A stretch of DNA of 51,817 bases from positions 1 through 51,817 of the forward strand of contig CAIOHT010000065.1 in the NCBI GenBank assembly GCA_903858185.1. Direction: 5' to 3'. A program made the translations under genes and the position numbers. Within the stretch, counting starts at the first letter, position 1. Every line of letters begins with the position of its first letter. A model generated the notes under the pieces. That model was given only the letters and a program-made list of their open reading frames with translations, had not been told where the DNA came from and ran no database searches. Shown piece by piece: positions 41,543 through 49,580 of this stretch. Origin of the DNA: an uncultured Caulobacterales bacterium. Lineage in GTDB: Bacteria; Pseudomonadota; Alphaproteobacteria; Caulobacterales; Caulobacteraceae.

Positions 41543-42085
41543 ATGATCCGCCTGTTCGCCTGCACCGCCCTGGCGGCCGCCGCGCTCGCCACGTCGGCCC
41601 TCGCCGCAGTCCAGCCCTGGGTCACCGTCACCCTCGATCCGGACGGCGAGGCCGCGCTGATCAATGCCGCCATCGACATCCCCGCGCCCGCGGAGCGTGT
41701 CTGGGCCGCAATGACCGACTGCAAGGCGACGCGGGTGATGATCAAGAGCCTGATCCAGTGTCGCGTCGTGCGCACCGGCGCCGGCTGGGACATCCGCGAG
41801 CATGTCACGCGCAGCGGGCCGCTCTGGCCGGGCTTCCGCTACATCTTCCGGTCGGACTACGACGTCGGCCGCCGCATCAGCTTCCGCAAGATCGACGGTA
41901 ACGTGAAGACGCTCGAAGGGGAGTGGACGCTCTCGCCGCGCGACGACGGCCGGACGACCCGCGTCACCTACAAGACGCGCATGGCCGCCACGATCTTCGC
42001 CCCGCCGATGCTCATCCGCGCCGGCCTTCGCCGCGATACGCCGCGCGTGCTCGAGGCCTTGAAGCGGCTGTCGACTGACGGTTAG
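41543..42085 (+). CDS. Exported SRPBCC (START-like) protein, second of tandem pair
   Basis: The 180-residue protein is a paralogue of the preceding gene. It shares the order signal peptide (MIRLFACTALAAAALATSALA), ALINAAIDIPAPAERVWAAMTDC, GAGWDIREHVTRSGPLWPGFRYIFRSDYD, VKTLEGEWTLSP and LIRAGLRRDTPRVLEALKRL, aligned almost without gaps. The lid and ligand-pocket residues differ, so the two may bind different ligands or form a heteromer. Its stop overlaps the opposing tyrC gene by 4 bases. Periplasmic location is inferred from the signal peptide. Confidence 0.85.
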   Translation: MIRLFACTALAAAALATSALAAVQPWVTVTLDPDGEAALINAAIDIPAPAERVWAAMTDCKATRVMIKSLIQCRVVRTGAGWDIREHVTRSGPLWPGFRYIFRSDYDVGRRISFRKIDGNVKTLEGEWTLSPRDDGRTTRVTYKTRMAATIFAPPMLIRAGLRRDTPRVLEALKRLSTDG

Positions 42086-43014
42086 TGCTTCCCGCGATCC
42101 CGGCCGAAGTTCGGCTCGGCGCTTTCCTGGCCCAGCGCGATGACGCCCCGACGGATGGCGCGGGTGCGGGTGAACAGGTCGTGCAGCTTGTCGGCCTCGC
42201 CCCAGCGGATCGCGCGGCTCAGCGCCTGCAGGTCCTCGGTGAACCGGCCCAGCACCTCGAGCACTGCATCCTTGTTGGCGACGAAGATGTCGCGCCACAT
42301 GGTCGGGTCGCTGGCGGCGATGCGGGTAAAGTCGCGAAAGCCGCCGGCCGAGTATTTCATCACCTCGCCCTCGGTGACGCCCTCGAGGTCCGAGGCGGTG
42401 CCGACGATGTTGTAGGCGATCAGGTGAGGCAGATGGCTGGTGATGGCCAGCACCAGATCGTGGTGCGCGGCGTCCATCACCTCGACCTGGGCTCCGATGC
42501 CGCGCCAGAAGGCCGACAGCTTCGCCACGGCCTCGGCATAGGCCGCGTCCTCGCTTGGCAGCGGGGTGAGGATCGTCCAGCGGCCGTCGAACAGTTCCGC
42601 AAAGCCGGCGTCGGGGCCGGAGTATTCGGTGCCGGCGATCGGATGGCCGGGGATCACGTGGACGCCGGGCGGGGCGTGGCTGGCCAGCGCCTCGGCGACG
42701 CTGCCTTTCACGGAGCCCACATCACTGACGATGGCGCCGGGCTTCAGGTGGCCGGCGGCCAGGGCCATCGCCTCGCCGATGGCCAGCACGGGCGTGGCGA
42801 AGATCACCAGGTCCGCGCCCTCCACCGCCGCGCCGATGTCGGCGGTGACGCTGTCGGCGAGGCCGAGGGCGACGACGCGCTCGCGCACGTGCTCGGACGG
42901 GTCCGCCACGACGATCCGGCCGACGACGCCCTTCTCGCGGGCCACACGGGCGATCGACGAGCCGATCAGGCCGCAGCCGACGAGGGTCAGTTGGTCAAAC
43001 AGCTGGCCGGGCAT
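42082..43014 (-). CDS. tyrC: Prephenate/arogenate dehydrogenase
   Basis: The 310-residue enzyme makes the tyrosine precursor by oxidative decarboxylation of prephenate or arogenate. It shows the NAD Rossmann loop VGCGLIGSSIA (residues about 11-21), VIFATPVLA, SDVGSVKGSVAEAL, the catalytic HPIAGTEYSG block, and the helical C-terminal domain with AITSHLPHLIAYNIVG and GGFRDFTRIAASDPTMWRDI. No ACT domain is present, as in the small cyclohexadienyl dehydrogenases. A GAGGGA sequence seven bases before the ATG serves as ribosome binding site and lies within a dispersed repeat. It is the last gene of the chorismate mutase - hisC - tyrC operon. Confidence 0.93.
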   Translation of the reverse strand: MPGQLFDQLTLVGCGLIGSSIARVAREKGVVGRIVVADPSEHVRERVVALGLADSVTADIGAAVEGADLVIFATPVLAIGEAMALAAGHLKPGAIVSDVGSVKGSVAEALASHAPPGVHVIPGHPIAGTEYSGPDAGFAELFDGRWTILTPLPSEDAAYAEAVAKLSAFWRGIGAQVEVMDAAHHDLVLAITSHLPHLIAYNIVGTASDLEGVTEGEVMKYSAGGFRDFTRIAASDPTMWRDIFVANKDAVLEVLGRFTEDLQALSRAIRWGEADKLHDLFTRTRAIRRGVIALGQESAEPNFGRDRGKH

Positions 43015-43018
43015 CAGC

Positions 43019-43132
43019 GGGTCCCTCGAGACGCGATCCTGAGGGATCGCTCCTCAGGATGACGGACAGTTGTGATGGCTCCCCTGATCGTCATGGTGAG
43101 GAGCGAGCCTCCAGCGAGCGTCTCGAACCACG
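43019..43132. repeat. Inverted repeat element between hisC and tyrC
   Basis: The left part (43019-43063) is, reversed, CGTCATCCTGAGGAGCG ... GCGTCTCGAGGGACC; the right part (43089-43132) starts CGTCATGGTGAGGAGCG and ends GCGTCTCGAACCACG. The arms are about 45 bases and roughly 75-80% complementary. This CGTCAT..TGAGGAGCG family is a common intergenic repeat in Caulobacter relatives. It sits inside the operon and its left arm carries the tyrC ribosome binding site. Confidence 0.7.
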
Positions 43133-43135
43133 CAC

Positions 43136-44266
43136 TCATGCACCGGCCCTCCCCATGAAGGCGGCGAGGCCGTCGACGACGGCCCGGTTGTGCTCTTCGA
43201 GCCCGATCGTGATGCGCAGGTGGTTCGGCAGACCGTAGTTGCCGACGCCCCGGGTCAGGTAGCCCCTGGAGGCGAGGAAGGCTTCGGCCTCGACGGCCGT
43301 CTTGCCCGGCGTGGTCGGGAACCCGGCCAGCACGAAGTTGGCCGCCGACGGCGCAACGTCGAGCCCCAGGCCCGACAGCTGCTGCGTCATCCAGGGCCGC
43401 CAGGTTTCGACCAGGTCGATCGAGCGCTGCCTGAAGTCCTCGTCGCCCAGCGCGGCCACCGCGGCCAGCTGGGCCGGGATGTTGACGTTGAACGGCAGCC
43501 GGATGCGGTCGATGGCGGCGGTCATCTCGGCCGGCAGATAGGCCCAGCCGACGCGCAGGGCGGCCAGGCCATAGATCTTCGAGAAGGTCCGGGTGACCGC
43601 GATGTTGCGCTCGTGGCGCGCCAGTTCGAAGTCTTCCCGCTCGCCCTCGCCGGTCTGGAACTCGGCATAGGCGCCGTCCAGCACCAGCACCACCGACGGC
43701 GGCAGCGCCTCGTGCAGGCGGCGGATCTCGCTGAACGGGATCCAGGTTCCGGTGGGATTGGCCGGGTTGGCGACGAACACCAGCCGGGTGCGCTCGTCGA
43801 CCTGGGCCAGCAGGGCGTCGACGTTGACGTGCAGATCCTTCTCCGGCGCGTTGCGGATCTCCGCGCCGCAGGCCCGCGCCCCGATGGCCCAGGCGGCGAA
43901 GCCGTGCTCGGGCTGGACCATGTTGTCGCCCGGCTCGAGGTAGGTCTGGCAGAGCAGCTGGAACACCTCGTCCGAGCCACAGCCGAACAGCAGCCGCTCG
44001 GGCTCCAGCCCGTACTGCGCCGCAATGCCCTCACGCAGGATCGTGGTGCGGGGGTCGGGGTAGAGGTTCAGCTTGCCGGCGGCCTCCGCATAGGCCGCCT
44101 GGGCCTTGGGCGAGGAGCCGAGAATGTTCTCGTTGGCCGACAACTTGATCGGGTGCGCGATGCCCTCGGCCGTCGCCTTGCCGGGCTTGTAGGCCACGAT
44201 GTCGAGGATGCCCGGCTTGGGCATGGGGCGGTCGGCTTTGAAGCGGTCGGTCGGTAGCGGGGTCAT
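43136..44266 (-). CDS. hisC: Histidinol-phosphate / aromatic aminotransferase
   Basis: The 376-residue PLP enzyme has the HisC pattern: IKLSANENILGSSP near residue 42, YPDPRTTILREGIA, GCGSDEVFQLLCQTYLEPGD, VFVANPANPTGTW, VVLVLDGAYAEF, and the Schiff-base lysine in TRTFSKIYGLAALRVGW. Its place between chorismate mutase and tyrC suggests it works mainly as the phenylpyruvate/prephenate aminotransferase, possibly with a separate hisC elsewhere. The ATG at 44266 has no strong ribosome binding site; ATG 44224 (MPKPGILD) is a possible alternative. Confidence 0.92.
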   Translation of the reverse strand: MTPLPTDRFKADRPMPKPGILDIVAYKPGKATAEGIAHPIKLSANENILGSSPKAQAAYAEAAGKLNLYPDPRTTILREGIAAQYGLEPERLLFGCGSDEVFQLLCQTYLEPGDNMVQPEHGFAAWAIGARACGAEIRNAPEKDLHVNVDALLAQVDERTRLVFVANPANPTGTWIPFSEIRRLHEALPPSVVLVLDGAYAEFQTGEGEREDFELARHERNIAVTRTFSKIYGLAALRVGWAYLPAEMTAAIDRIRLPFNVNIPAQLAAVAALGDEDFRQRSIDLVETWRPWMTQQLSGLGLDVAPSAANFVLAGFPTTPGKTAVEAEAFLASRGYLTRGVGNYGLPNHLRITIGLEEHNRAVVDGLAAFMGRAGA

Positions 44267-44311
44267 CTGAGGAGGTCCAGTTCAGGAACCGGCCTCATAC
44301 AGGAGGACCGG

Positions 44312-45112
44312 CTAAAGGTCGAAGGGTTCGGGAGCCGCGCCGATGACGCCATGCAGCCGCCCCGGCGCGCGGGCCAGCCTGGCGTCATCGCGCTGATAAT
44401 AGCCCGCGAGCGCGTAGAGGGTCAGGCCGCCGTGCTGGGCCAGCGGGCCGCCGGCGACGCCGTCGCGGCTCAGGGCCTCGATGGTCTTGCCGATGTCGGG
44501 GGCGTCGGTGACCCAGAGGGTCTGGTCGGCGCCGGTGGGTCCCACCTCGACCTGGGCGATGGCCACGGCGGTGGTCGGGCCCCAGGCGGCCAGACAGGGC
44601 AGGGTGGCGAACACCTTCAGGGTCGGCTCGGCCAGCAGTCGGCCCCACCAGCTGGAGTCGGGGGTGATGGCCAGCACGCCGACGCCGCCGGGCGTCTTCG
44701 CCGCGGCGATCGCGTCCTCAGGCCTCGCGGCCATGGCCAGCTTCGGCGCGGCGCCGAAGCGCAACCGCGCCAGTTCGACCGCGCGAGCCTCAAGCTTGCC
44801 GCCCCAGACCGACAGGTGGAACGGCCCCTGTTGGCTCAGGCTGTCGCCGATCAGCTCGCGCCAGATACGCACCACCAGGGCCGGACTGGCAGCCGGATCG
44901 CGGGTCGCCAGCAGCCGTCGCATGATCTGGGCTTCGCGGACGGGGCGCAGGCCGAACTTGCCGCCGTCGCCGGCCGCCGCCTTGGCCTTCGCTACCGCCT
45001 TGGCCAGCGCCGCCCGCTCGCCGACAAGCGCCAGCATCTCGGCGTCCAGGACGTCGAGGCGGGCGCGAATGGCGTCCAGGGTCAGCGGAGGTTTGGCGGC
45101 TTCGTCGCCCAT
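44312..45112 (-). CDS. Chorismate mutase (AroQ type) with extra C-terminal domain
   Basis: From ATG 45112, with GGGAAG upstream, the product has 266 residues. The first 90 are a type II chorismate mutase: LDAIRARLDVLDAEMLALVGERAALAKAVAKAK, then REAQIMRRLLATRD and VVRIWRELIGDSLSQQ, which converts chorismate to prephenate. The last 165 residues (from about 100) resemble a degraded prephenate-dehydratase-like domain: GVGVLAITPDSSWWGRL, AIAQVEVGPTGADQTLWVTD, and LYALAGYYQRDDARL. The dehydratase Thr-Arg-Phe motif is not seen. It is the first gene of the Phe/Tyr operon. Confidence 0.9.
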   Translation of the reverse strand: MGDEAAKPPLTLDAIRARLDVLDAEMLALVGERAALAKAVAKAKAAAGDGGKFGLRPVREAQIMRRLLATRDPAASPALVVRIWRELIGDSLSQQGPFHLSVWGGKLEARAVELARLRFGAAPKLAMAARPEDAIAAAKTPGGVGVLAITPDSSWWGRLLAEPTLKVFATLPCLAAWGPTTAVAIAQVEVGPTGADQTLWVTDAPDIGKTIEALSRDGVAGGPLAQHGGLTLYALAGYYQRDDARLARAPGRLHGVIGAAPEPFDL

Positions 45113-45244
45113 AATTCTTCCCGGAAGTGAGCTAGCGGACCTATGGCATTGCGGCGAACGGGGCAATACCCCTCAAGCGGCGCAAGAATCTTCCATTGCT
45201 GTCATCCCGGCCGCAGCGAAGCCAAGAGCCGGGATCACAACCGT

Positions 45245-46195
45245 TTAGTAGAGGCGCGGCGCCGGCCCCAGATCGAGCGGCCCGAACCGCGCCCGGCCGT
45301 CCTTCAGGTCGACCGGCCCGCCAAAGCCCGGCTCGCTGCCATCCGCGTCCTTGAGGGTGGCGTTCAGCGTGCCGGTCAGCCTGCCGTCGAGCCCGACCCG
45401 CAACGGACCACCCTGTCCGGTCAGCAGGGCGTCTCCGCCGCGCAACTCCGCCCCGCTCACTGTCAGGACGCCGCCGGCGTCGCGCCAGCTCCGCACTGCG
45501 TTGGGCCAGTTCGAGCCGTTGAACGCGCTCATCTTCGACAACACCAGGTCCCACGACATGGAGACGGGGCGATCCTGCGCGACGCGCGCCGGCAGGCCCT
45601 GCAGTCGCAGCGTCGCGCCCTCGACCCTGAACAGCACGCCGCCCTGGTCCTCGGGGCCCGGCCGCAGATGCAGCTCCAGCCGCTTCGCCGACTGGATCAT
45701 GTAGGCCGGCGCGCCGGCCGCGGTGTCGAACGCCAGGTCCACACCCTCCACCGACAGCCGCGGCGGCCTGGCGCCCAGTCCCGCGAGGCTGGCCCGCAGC
45801 GCGCCCGCCCGCACGGTAACCGGTCCACCATCCGGACGTGTCAGGGTCACGCCCTGCGGCGCAACCAGCATCCAGTGATCGAGCCGGTAGATCCAGGCTT
45901 CGGTCTTCAGCAACGGCATGGCGATCGCCCAGCCCGACGGCTCGGCAAGGCGCGCCCCGGTCAGGGTCACGTTCAGCCGGAAAGGAAAGCCGGTGACCGT
46001 CCGGGTCTCCCAGGCGACGGGATAGCCCTGCGCCCGCAGCTGCGCCGCCGCCGCATCCATCCGCGCCACGGCCTGGCTACGGAGCGTCAGCCAGGCCACA
46101 CTCCAGCCGACCACCAGCAGCAGAGCCAGGGTCCAGGGCAGAAAAAGTCCAAGCCGGCGGGACTTTCGGGCGGGCGGGCTATCGGGCAGGGTCAT
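45245..46195 (-). CDS. DUF2125 family membrane-anchored protein
   Basis: The 316-residue protein has one N-terminal helix (LGLFLPWTLALLLVVGWSVAWL, about residues 15-36) and a large beta-rich domain with DUF2125 blocks: GYPVAWETRTVTGFPFRLNVTL, WAIAMPLLKTEAWIYRLDHWMLVAPQGVTL, and VSMSWDLVLSKMSAFN. The protein is expected in the periplasm, anchored in the inner membrane; function is unknown. ATG 46195 lacks a clear ribosome binding site. Its start overlaps the 46194 frame of the divergent ChaC gene (CATG), so a short overlapping start or a leaderless transcript is possible. Confidence 0.85.
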   Translation of the reverse strand: MTLPDSPPARKSRRLGLFLPWTLALLLVVGWSVAWLTLRSQAVARMDAAAAQLRAQGYPVAWETRTVTGFPFRLNVTLTGARLAEPSGWAIAMPLLKTEAWIYRLDHWMLVAPQGVTLTRPDGGPVTVRAGALRASLAGLGARPPRLSVEGVDLAFDTAAGAPAYMIQSAKRLELHLRPGPEDQGGVLFRVEGATLRLQGLPARVAQDRPVSMSWDLVLSKMSAFNGSNWPNAVRSWRDAGGVLTVSGAELRGGDALLTGQGGPLRVGLDGRLTGTLNATLKDADGSEPGFGGPVDLKDGRARFGPLDLGPAPRLY

Positions 46196-46223
46196 GGACG
46201 AGGGCGCTTTGCAGGATCGACGA

Positions 46224-46820
46224 ATGGACGGCGCGGGTCAGGACCGCTGGGTGTTCGGATACGGATCGCTCATGTGGCGACCGGGGTTCCCGTTCATAGA
46301 CCGACGCCGTGCAACCCTCCACGGTCGGCGAAGGGCCTTCTGCATATATTCGGTGCACCATCGGGGCACGTACGAGCGGCCGGGCCTGGTTCTGGGCCTC
46401 GCGCCCGGCGGCTCGACGCGGGGCGTGGCCTACCGCGTGGCCGCCGCTGACTGGCAGGAAACCTTCGCCTATCTGCTGGAACGGGAACAGCCGACCGAGA
46501 CCTATGTGGAAGCCTGGCGCGACCTGCGCATCGATGGCGCAGCCCCGACACCCGCGCTTGTCTTCCTCTCCGACCCGACACACGTCCAGTGGGCCGGCGC
46601 GCTCACCCTCGAGCGCCAGGCGGAACTGATCGACGGCGCAACCGGACTGTCGGGCCGCAACATTGACTACCTCCGCGACCTGGTGGCCCACCTCCGCGAG
46701 GAAGGCGTCCACGACCGCGCCATGGAGCGGTTGCTGAAGATGGTGGAGGCACGGCAGGCAGGAGGGGACATGTTCCGGCGAGTGCCGGTCCGTGTCCCCG
46801 GTCAGGAGCCCGCTTCCTAG
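46224..46820 (+). CDS. ChaC-like gamma-glutamylcyclotransferase
   Basis: The 198-residue protein shows the glutathione-specific ChaC pattern: VFGYGSLMWRPGF at its start (the YGSL loop), RRAFCIYSVHHRGTYERPGLVLGL, GVAYRV, and an acidic LEREQPTETYVEAW region that holds the catalytic Glu. ChaC enzymes split glutathione into 5-oxoproline and Cys-Gly. ATG 46224 with AGGA seven bases upstream is chosen; the longer frame from 46194 overlaps the DUF2125 start. The last 19 codons run through a palindrome (46764-46799), giving a family-atypical tail (GGDMFRRVPVRVPG). Confidence 0.88.
   Translation: MDGAGQDRWVFGYGSLMWRPGFPFIDRRRATLHGRRRAFCIYSVHHRGTYERPGLVLGLAPGGSTRGVAYRVAAADWQETFAYLLEREQPTETYVEAWRDLRIDGAAPTPALVFLSDPTHVQWAGALTLERQAELIDGATGLSGRNIDYLRDLVAHLREEGVHDRAMERLLKMVEARQAGGDMFRRVPVRVPGQEPAS
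46764..46799. repeat. Palindrome of the GGGGACATG family inside the ChaC gene end
   Basis: GGGGACATG at 46764 and CGTGTCCCC at 46791 form the outer arms, with a GC-rich middle that also contains CCGGCGAGTGCCGG. The copy is longer and more diverged than those at 1484, 1533 and 4368. It lies within the 3' end of the ChaC coding region, so it is translated. Confidence 0.55.
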
Positions 46821-47257
46821 CTGGCCCGCTTCCAGGTCTGCGTCTGGCACAGCGGCGCGACGACGCAGCCCTTGAGTTTCAGGGTGCTGGCGTCGACCAG
46901 ATCGATGGTCCCCTGGTAGGTGCCGCCGTCCTGCGGACGATAGATGGCGCCGCCGGTCCAGCGCGACGGGCCGCCGCTGAAGCCGGTCATCAGCACCAGA
47001 CCCTTCAGCGGCCGGCTGCGCAGCGCCGGATCCTTGTTGGCGCTGTCCTTCAGGCCGGGATTGGCGCGGATCTGGGCGGAGCTGACGATCTTGCCGCACA
47101 GCTTTGCGCCACAGGCGAAGATCTCGATCTGGCCGTTGTCGTCGGGAGTCTTCCACACGCCGATCGGGCTTGCCTCCCCGGCGGCGTGCGTCGGGGCGGC
47201 GCCGGCAGCCAGCATCAGGGCGGCGGCAAGGGCGAGGAAGGGCCGGGGCAGGGTCAT
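46817..47257 (-). CDS. DUF2147 family exported protein
   Basis: The 146-residue protein has a signal peptide (LALAAALMLAAGAAPTHAA) and then DUF2147 blocks: IGVWKTPDDNGQIEIFACGAKLCGKIVSS, LKGLVLMTGFSGGPSRWTGGAIYRPQDGGTYQGTIDL, and LKLKGCVVAPLCQTQTWKR, with two conserved cysteine pairs that may form disulfides. Function is unknown; relatives are periplasmic beta-barrel lipocalin-like proteins. It overlaps the end of the ChaC gene by 4 bases on the opposite strand. Confidence 0.88.
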   Translation of the reverse strand: MTLPRPFLALAAALMLAAGAAPTHAAGEASPIGVWKTPDDNGQIEIFACGAKLCGKIVSSAQIRANPGLKDSANKDPALRSRPLKGLVLMTGFSGGPSRWTGGAIYRPQDGGTYQGTIDLVDASTLKLKGCVVAPLCQTQTWKRAS

Positions 47258-47341
47258 GGAGTGTATCCGGTCAAAATTGATTGCCCGCTGACTGTATCCG
47301 AAACTGTCTCCCTGGCGAAGGCAGGGGAGATGGATGAGCGT

Positions 47342-48055
47342 TTAGATTCCCTCGGCCACCAGGGCATTGGAGGCCGCTTCGATCCGGGTCTCCATCTCGC
47401 GCATGAACTCGCCACGCTTGAGGCCGGGCGGGATGGGCGGCAGGAACTCGAACACGATGGTGCCCGGATAGCGCATCACGCCGTGCGCCGGCCAGTGCAC
47501 GCCGGTGTTCAGCGCCATCGGCGTCACGGGCATGTTCAGGTCGCGATAGAGCGCGGCGATGCCCGGCTTGTAGTCCGGTTCGGCGCCCGGCGCCTTGCGG
47601 GTGCCCTCGGCGAAGATCACCAGCTGCCGCGCGTGTTTCAGGCGGTCACGCGCGTCGACAACCAGCTTCTTCAGTGCGGCCGAATGGCCCTCGCGGTCGA
47701 CGACGATCATCCCGCCCTTCTTCGCGTACCAGCCGAGGAACGGGATCACCATCAGCTCCTTCTTGGCCACGAAGCAGGCGTCCGGAAGGAAGGCGAATGC
47801 CCCGAAGATGTCGAACATGCACTGGTGCTTGGCGGCGATCAGCACCGCGCCCGCAGGCAGGTGCTCGCGCCCGCGCACCTCGACCCGGATGTTGCAGATC
47901 ACGCGCAGCAGGATCGTCGTGCCCGCGCCATACCAGGTCAGGACGTGGGTCACCCACCGACGCGGCGCCAGGAACAGCGGGATCATCAGCAGGGCGACCA
48001 CGGTCGAGTAGAGGTAGTAGGCCAGGGTGAAGGTCAGCGATCGGACCAGAATCAA
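47342..48055 (-). CDS. 1-acyl-sn-glycerol-3-phosphate acyltransferase (PlsC family)
   Basis: The 237-residue protein has two N-terminal hydrophobic stretches (about residues 6-30 and 37-52) and the acyltransferase motifs KHQCMFD (H-x4-D) near residue 76, FVAKKELMVIPFLGWYAKKGGMIVVDR, FAEGTRKAPG (the EGTR substrate motif), and PVTPMALNTGVHWP. These define the PlsC/LPLAT family, which makes phosphatidic acid from lysophosphatidate. Its ATG overlaps the YdcF stop by 4 bases, so it is the last gene of the ftsE-ftsX-ydcF-plsC operon. Confidence 0.9.
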   Translation of the reverse strand: MILVRSLTFTLAYYLYSTVVALLMIPLFLAPRRWVTHVLTWYGAGTTILLRVICNIRVEVRGREHLPAGAVLIAAKHQCMFDIFGAFAFLPDACFVAKKELMVIPFLGWYAKKGGMIVVDREGHSAALKKLVVDARDRLKHARQLVIFAEGTRKAPGAEPDYKPGIAALYRDLNMPVTPMALNTGVHWPAHGVMRYPGTIVFEFLPPIPPGLKRGEFMREMETRIEAASNALVAEGI

Positions 48056-48687
48056 GGCTTCATCCCCTTCGCGCCGGCCTCGGCAGTCTGCGCTTCCTTT
48101 TCACCGCCCAGGCCGCTGACGCCCTCGCGGACCAGGATTGCCAGATACTTGCAGTACTCGATGGCCAGCCGCCGGGCGTCGCCGCTGCGCCGCCACCAGC
48201 GCCGCACGTCGACCGGCGGGGTGACCACCGGATAGGGCGTCAGCCTGGCGTCCGGCATCGCGGCCCGGATCAGGAGCATGGCGCGCGGAATGTGATAGTC
48301 GGAGGTTACCACGATCAGGTCGTCATAGCCCTTGCCCCTGGCCCATTCGGCGATCTCGCCGGCGTTGCCGATGGTGTCGGCGGCCGTATAGCCGAGGTCG
48401 ACGCAGCAGTCGTAGATTGGCTTGATCGCCCCGGTGACGACCAGCACGTCGGCGCGACTGGCCTCCCTGTTGACGCCCGAGATCAGCAGCCGCTTGCCCT
48501 TGCCGCGCTCAAGCAGCCGGACGGCCGCCTCGAGCCGCAGGTCCGAGGCTCCGGTCAGCGCCACCACAGCATCCGCCACCGCCGGCTCGGCAGCGGGCGT
48601 CATGCGCTCGATCCGCTGGGCGAACGCGACCAGTCCGACAGCCCAGATCAGGGCCAGGATCAGCAGGGCGGCAAACACGCGTCTCAC
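48052..48687 (-). CDS. YdcF family protein (DUF218)
   Basis: GTG 48687, overlapping the ftsX stop as GTGA, with GGAG upstream, gives 211 residues. The product has one N-terminal helix (VFAALLILALIWAVGLVAFA) and a DUF218 domain: VADAVVALTGASDLRLEAAVRLLERGKGKRLLISG, the conserved NTIGNAGEIAEWA-type block seen as DTIGNAGEIAEWA, DDLIVVTSDYHIPRAMLLI, and a DARLTPYPV strand. DUF218 proteins are periplasmic-side anchored, some implicated in envelope polysaccharide or vancomycin-type stress; the reaction is unknown. Confidence 0.88.
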   Translation of the reverse strand: MRRVFAALLILALIWAVGLVAFAQRIERMTPAAEPAVADAVVALTGASDLRLEAAVRLLERGKGKRLLISGVNREASRADVLVVTGAIKPIYDCCVDLGYTAADTIGNAGEIAEWARGKGYDDLIVVTSDYHIPRAMLLIRAAMPDARLTPYPVVTPPVDVRRWWRRSGDARRLAIEYCKYLAILVREGVSGLGGEKEAQTAEAGAKGMKP

Positions 48688-49580
48688 GCCAGTTCTCCAA
48701 TCAGGCCCCGGGCGGCGACCCGGGCGGCCACAGCGGCGACCAGGGCCGCCAGCAGCGGCGTCGGCGCCACCGCCAGCAGATCGATCCAGGCCACGGGCAG
48801 CACAGGCGTCAGACCCTGACCCCCGCCCGCGAGTCTGGCCAGCGCCCCGATGATGGCCGCGCCGGCCGCTCCGAACAAGCCCGCCAGCGCGGCAGCCTGC
48901 GCGAACCGTGTCTGGAAAAGGCGCACGACGAACGCGGGCTGGGCGCCGGAAAGGTGCAACACCTCGATAGTCTCGCGATGGGCGGCCATGGCGGCGCGGG
49001 TGGCGAAGGCGATGACCGCGCCGGCGGCCGAGGCGATCAGCAGGAACATCGCCAGCGCCGACCAGCGCGCTACGCCCGCGCCCCGCTCGATGTCGGCGAT
49101 CCACAGGCTGTGGTCGTCGACGGTCGCATCGATGCCGGCAGCCTTCAGGGCCCTGTCGAGGTCCGCCGCCCGGGCCGGCGCCTTCTGGTCCAGATCGACG
49201 GCGACGAGCCGGGGGATGGGCAGGTCATTGAGCTCCAGCGCCTCATGGCCGAGCCAGGGCTCCAGCAGCGCCTCGGCCTTTTCCTTTTCCAGGGCGCGGG
49301 CCTCCGAGACCCCCTTCACCCCGGCCAGGGCTTCGGCGGCCCGGCCGGCGGCGGCGTCCGGCGTCTCCGACCCCTGCGCCCGGACGACGACCGTGGCCGA
49401 GCCGGTCAGCTGGCTGGTCCAGCCGTGCGCGGCGCGGTTGGCAGCGAGGGCTCCGAGGGCTGTCAGGCAGGCGAGGAAGCAGAGCACCGCCACCACGAAC
49501 ACCAGCGAGCCGTCGCGCGGATCCCGCCGCGGCAGCAGCGGCGCCGGCTTCCAGCGATTGACGTCGAACATGTCGCTCAT
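48684..49580 (-). CDS. ftsX: FtsX cell-division ABC permease
   Basis: The 298-residue protein has the FtsX layout: one N-terminal helix (about residues 26-48, VFVVAVLCFLACLTALGALAAN), a large periplasmic domain (about 50-170) with SATVVVRAQGSE and VKGVSEARALEKEKAEALLEPWLG, and three further helices (about 172-195, 220-245 and 268-290) with ETIEVLHLSGAQPAFVVRLFQ between them. FtsX couples FtsE ATPase activity to septal hydrolase activation. It overlaps ftsE by 4 bases and ydcF by 4 bases. Confidence 0.92.
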   Translation of the reverse strand: MSDMFDVNRWKPAPLLPRRDPRDGSLVFVVAVLCFLACLTALGALAANRAAHGWTSQLTGSATVVVRAQGSETPDAAAGRAAEALAGVKGVSEARALEKEKAEALLEPWLGHEALELNDLPIPRLVAVDLDQKAPARAADLDRALKAAGIDATVDDHSLWIADIERGAGVARWSALAMFLLIASAAGAVIAFATRAAMAAHRETIEVLHLSGAQPAFVVRLFQTRFAQAAALAGLFGAAGAAIIGALARLAGGGQGLTPVLPVAWIDLLAVAPTPLLAALVAAVAARVAARGLIGELA

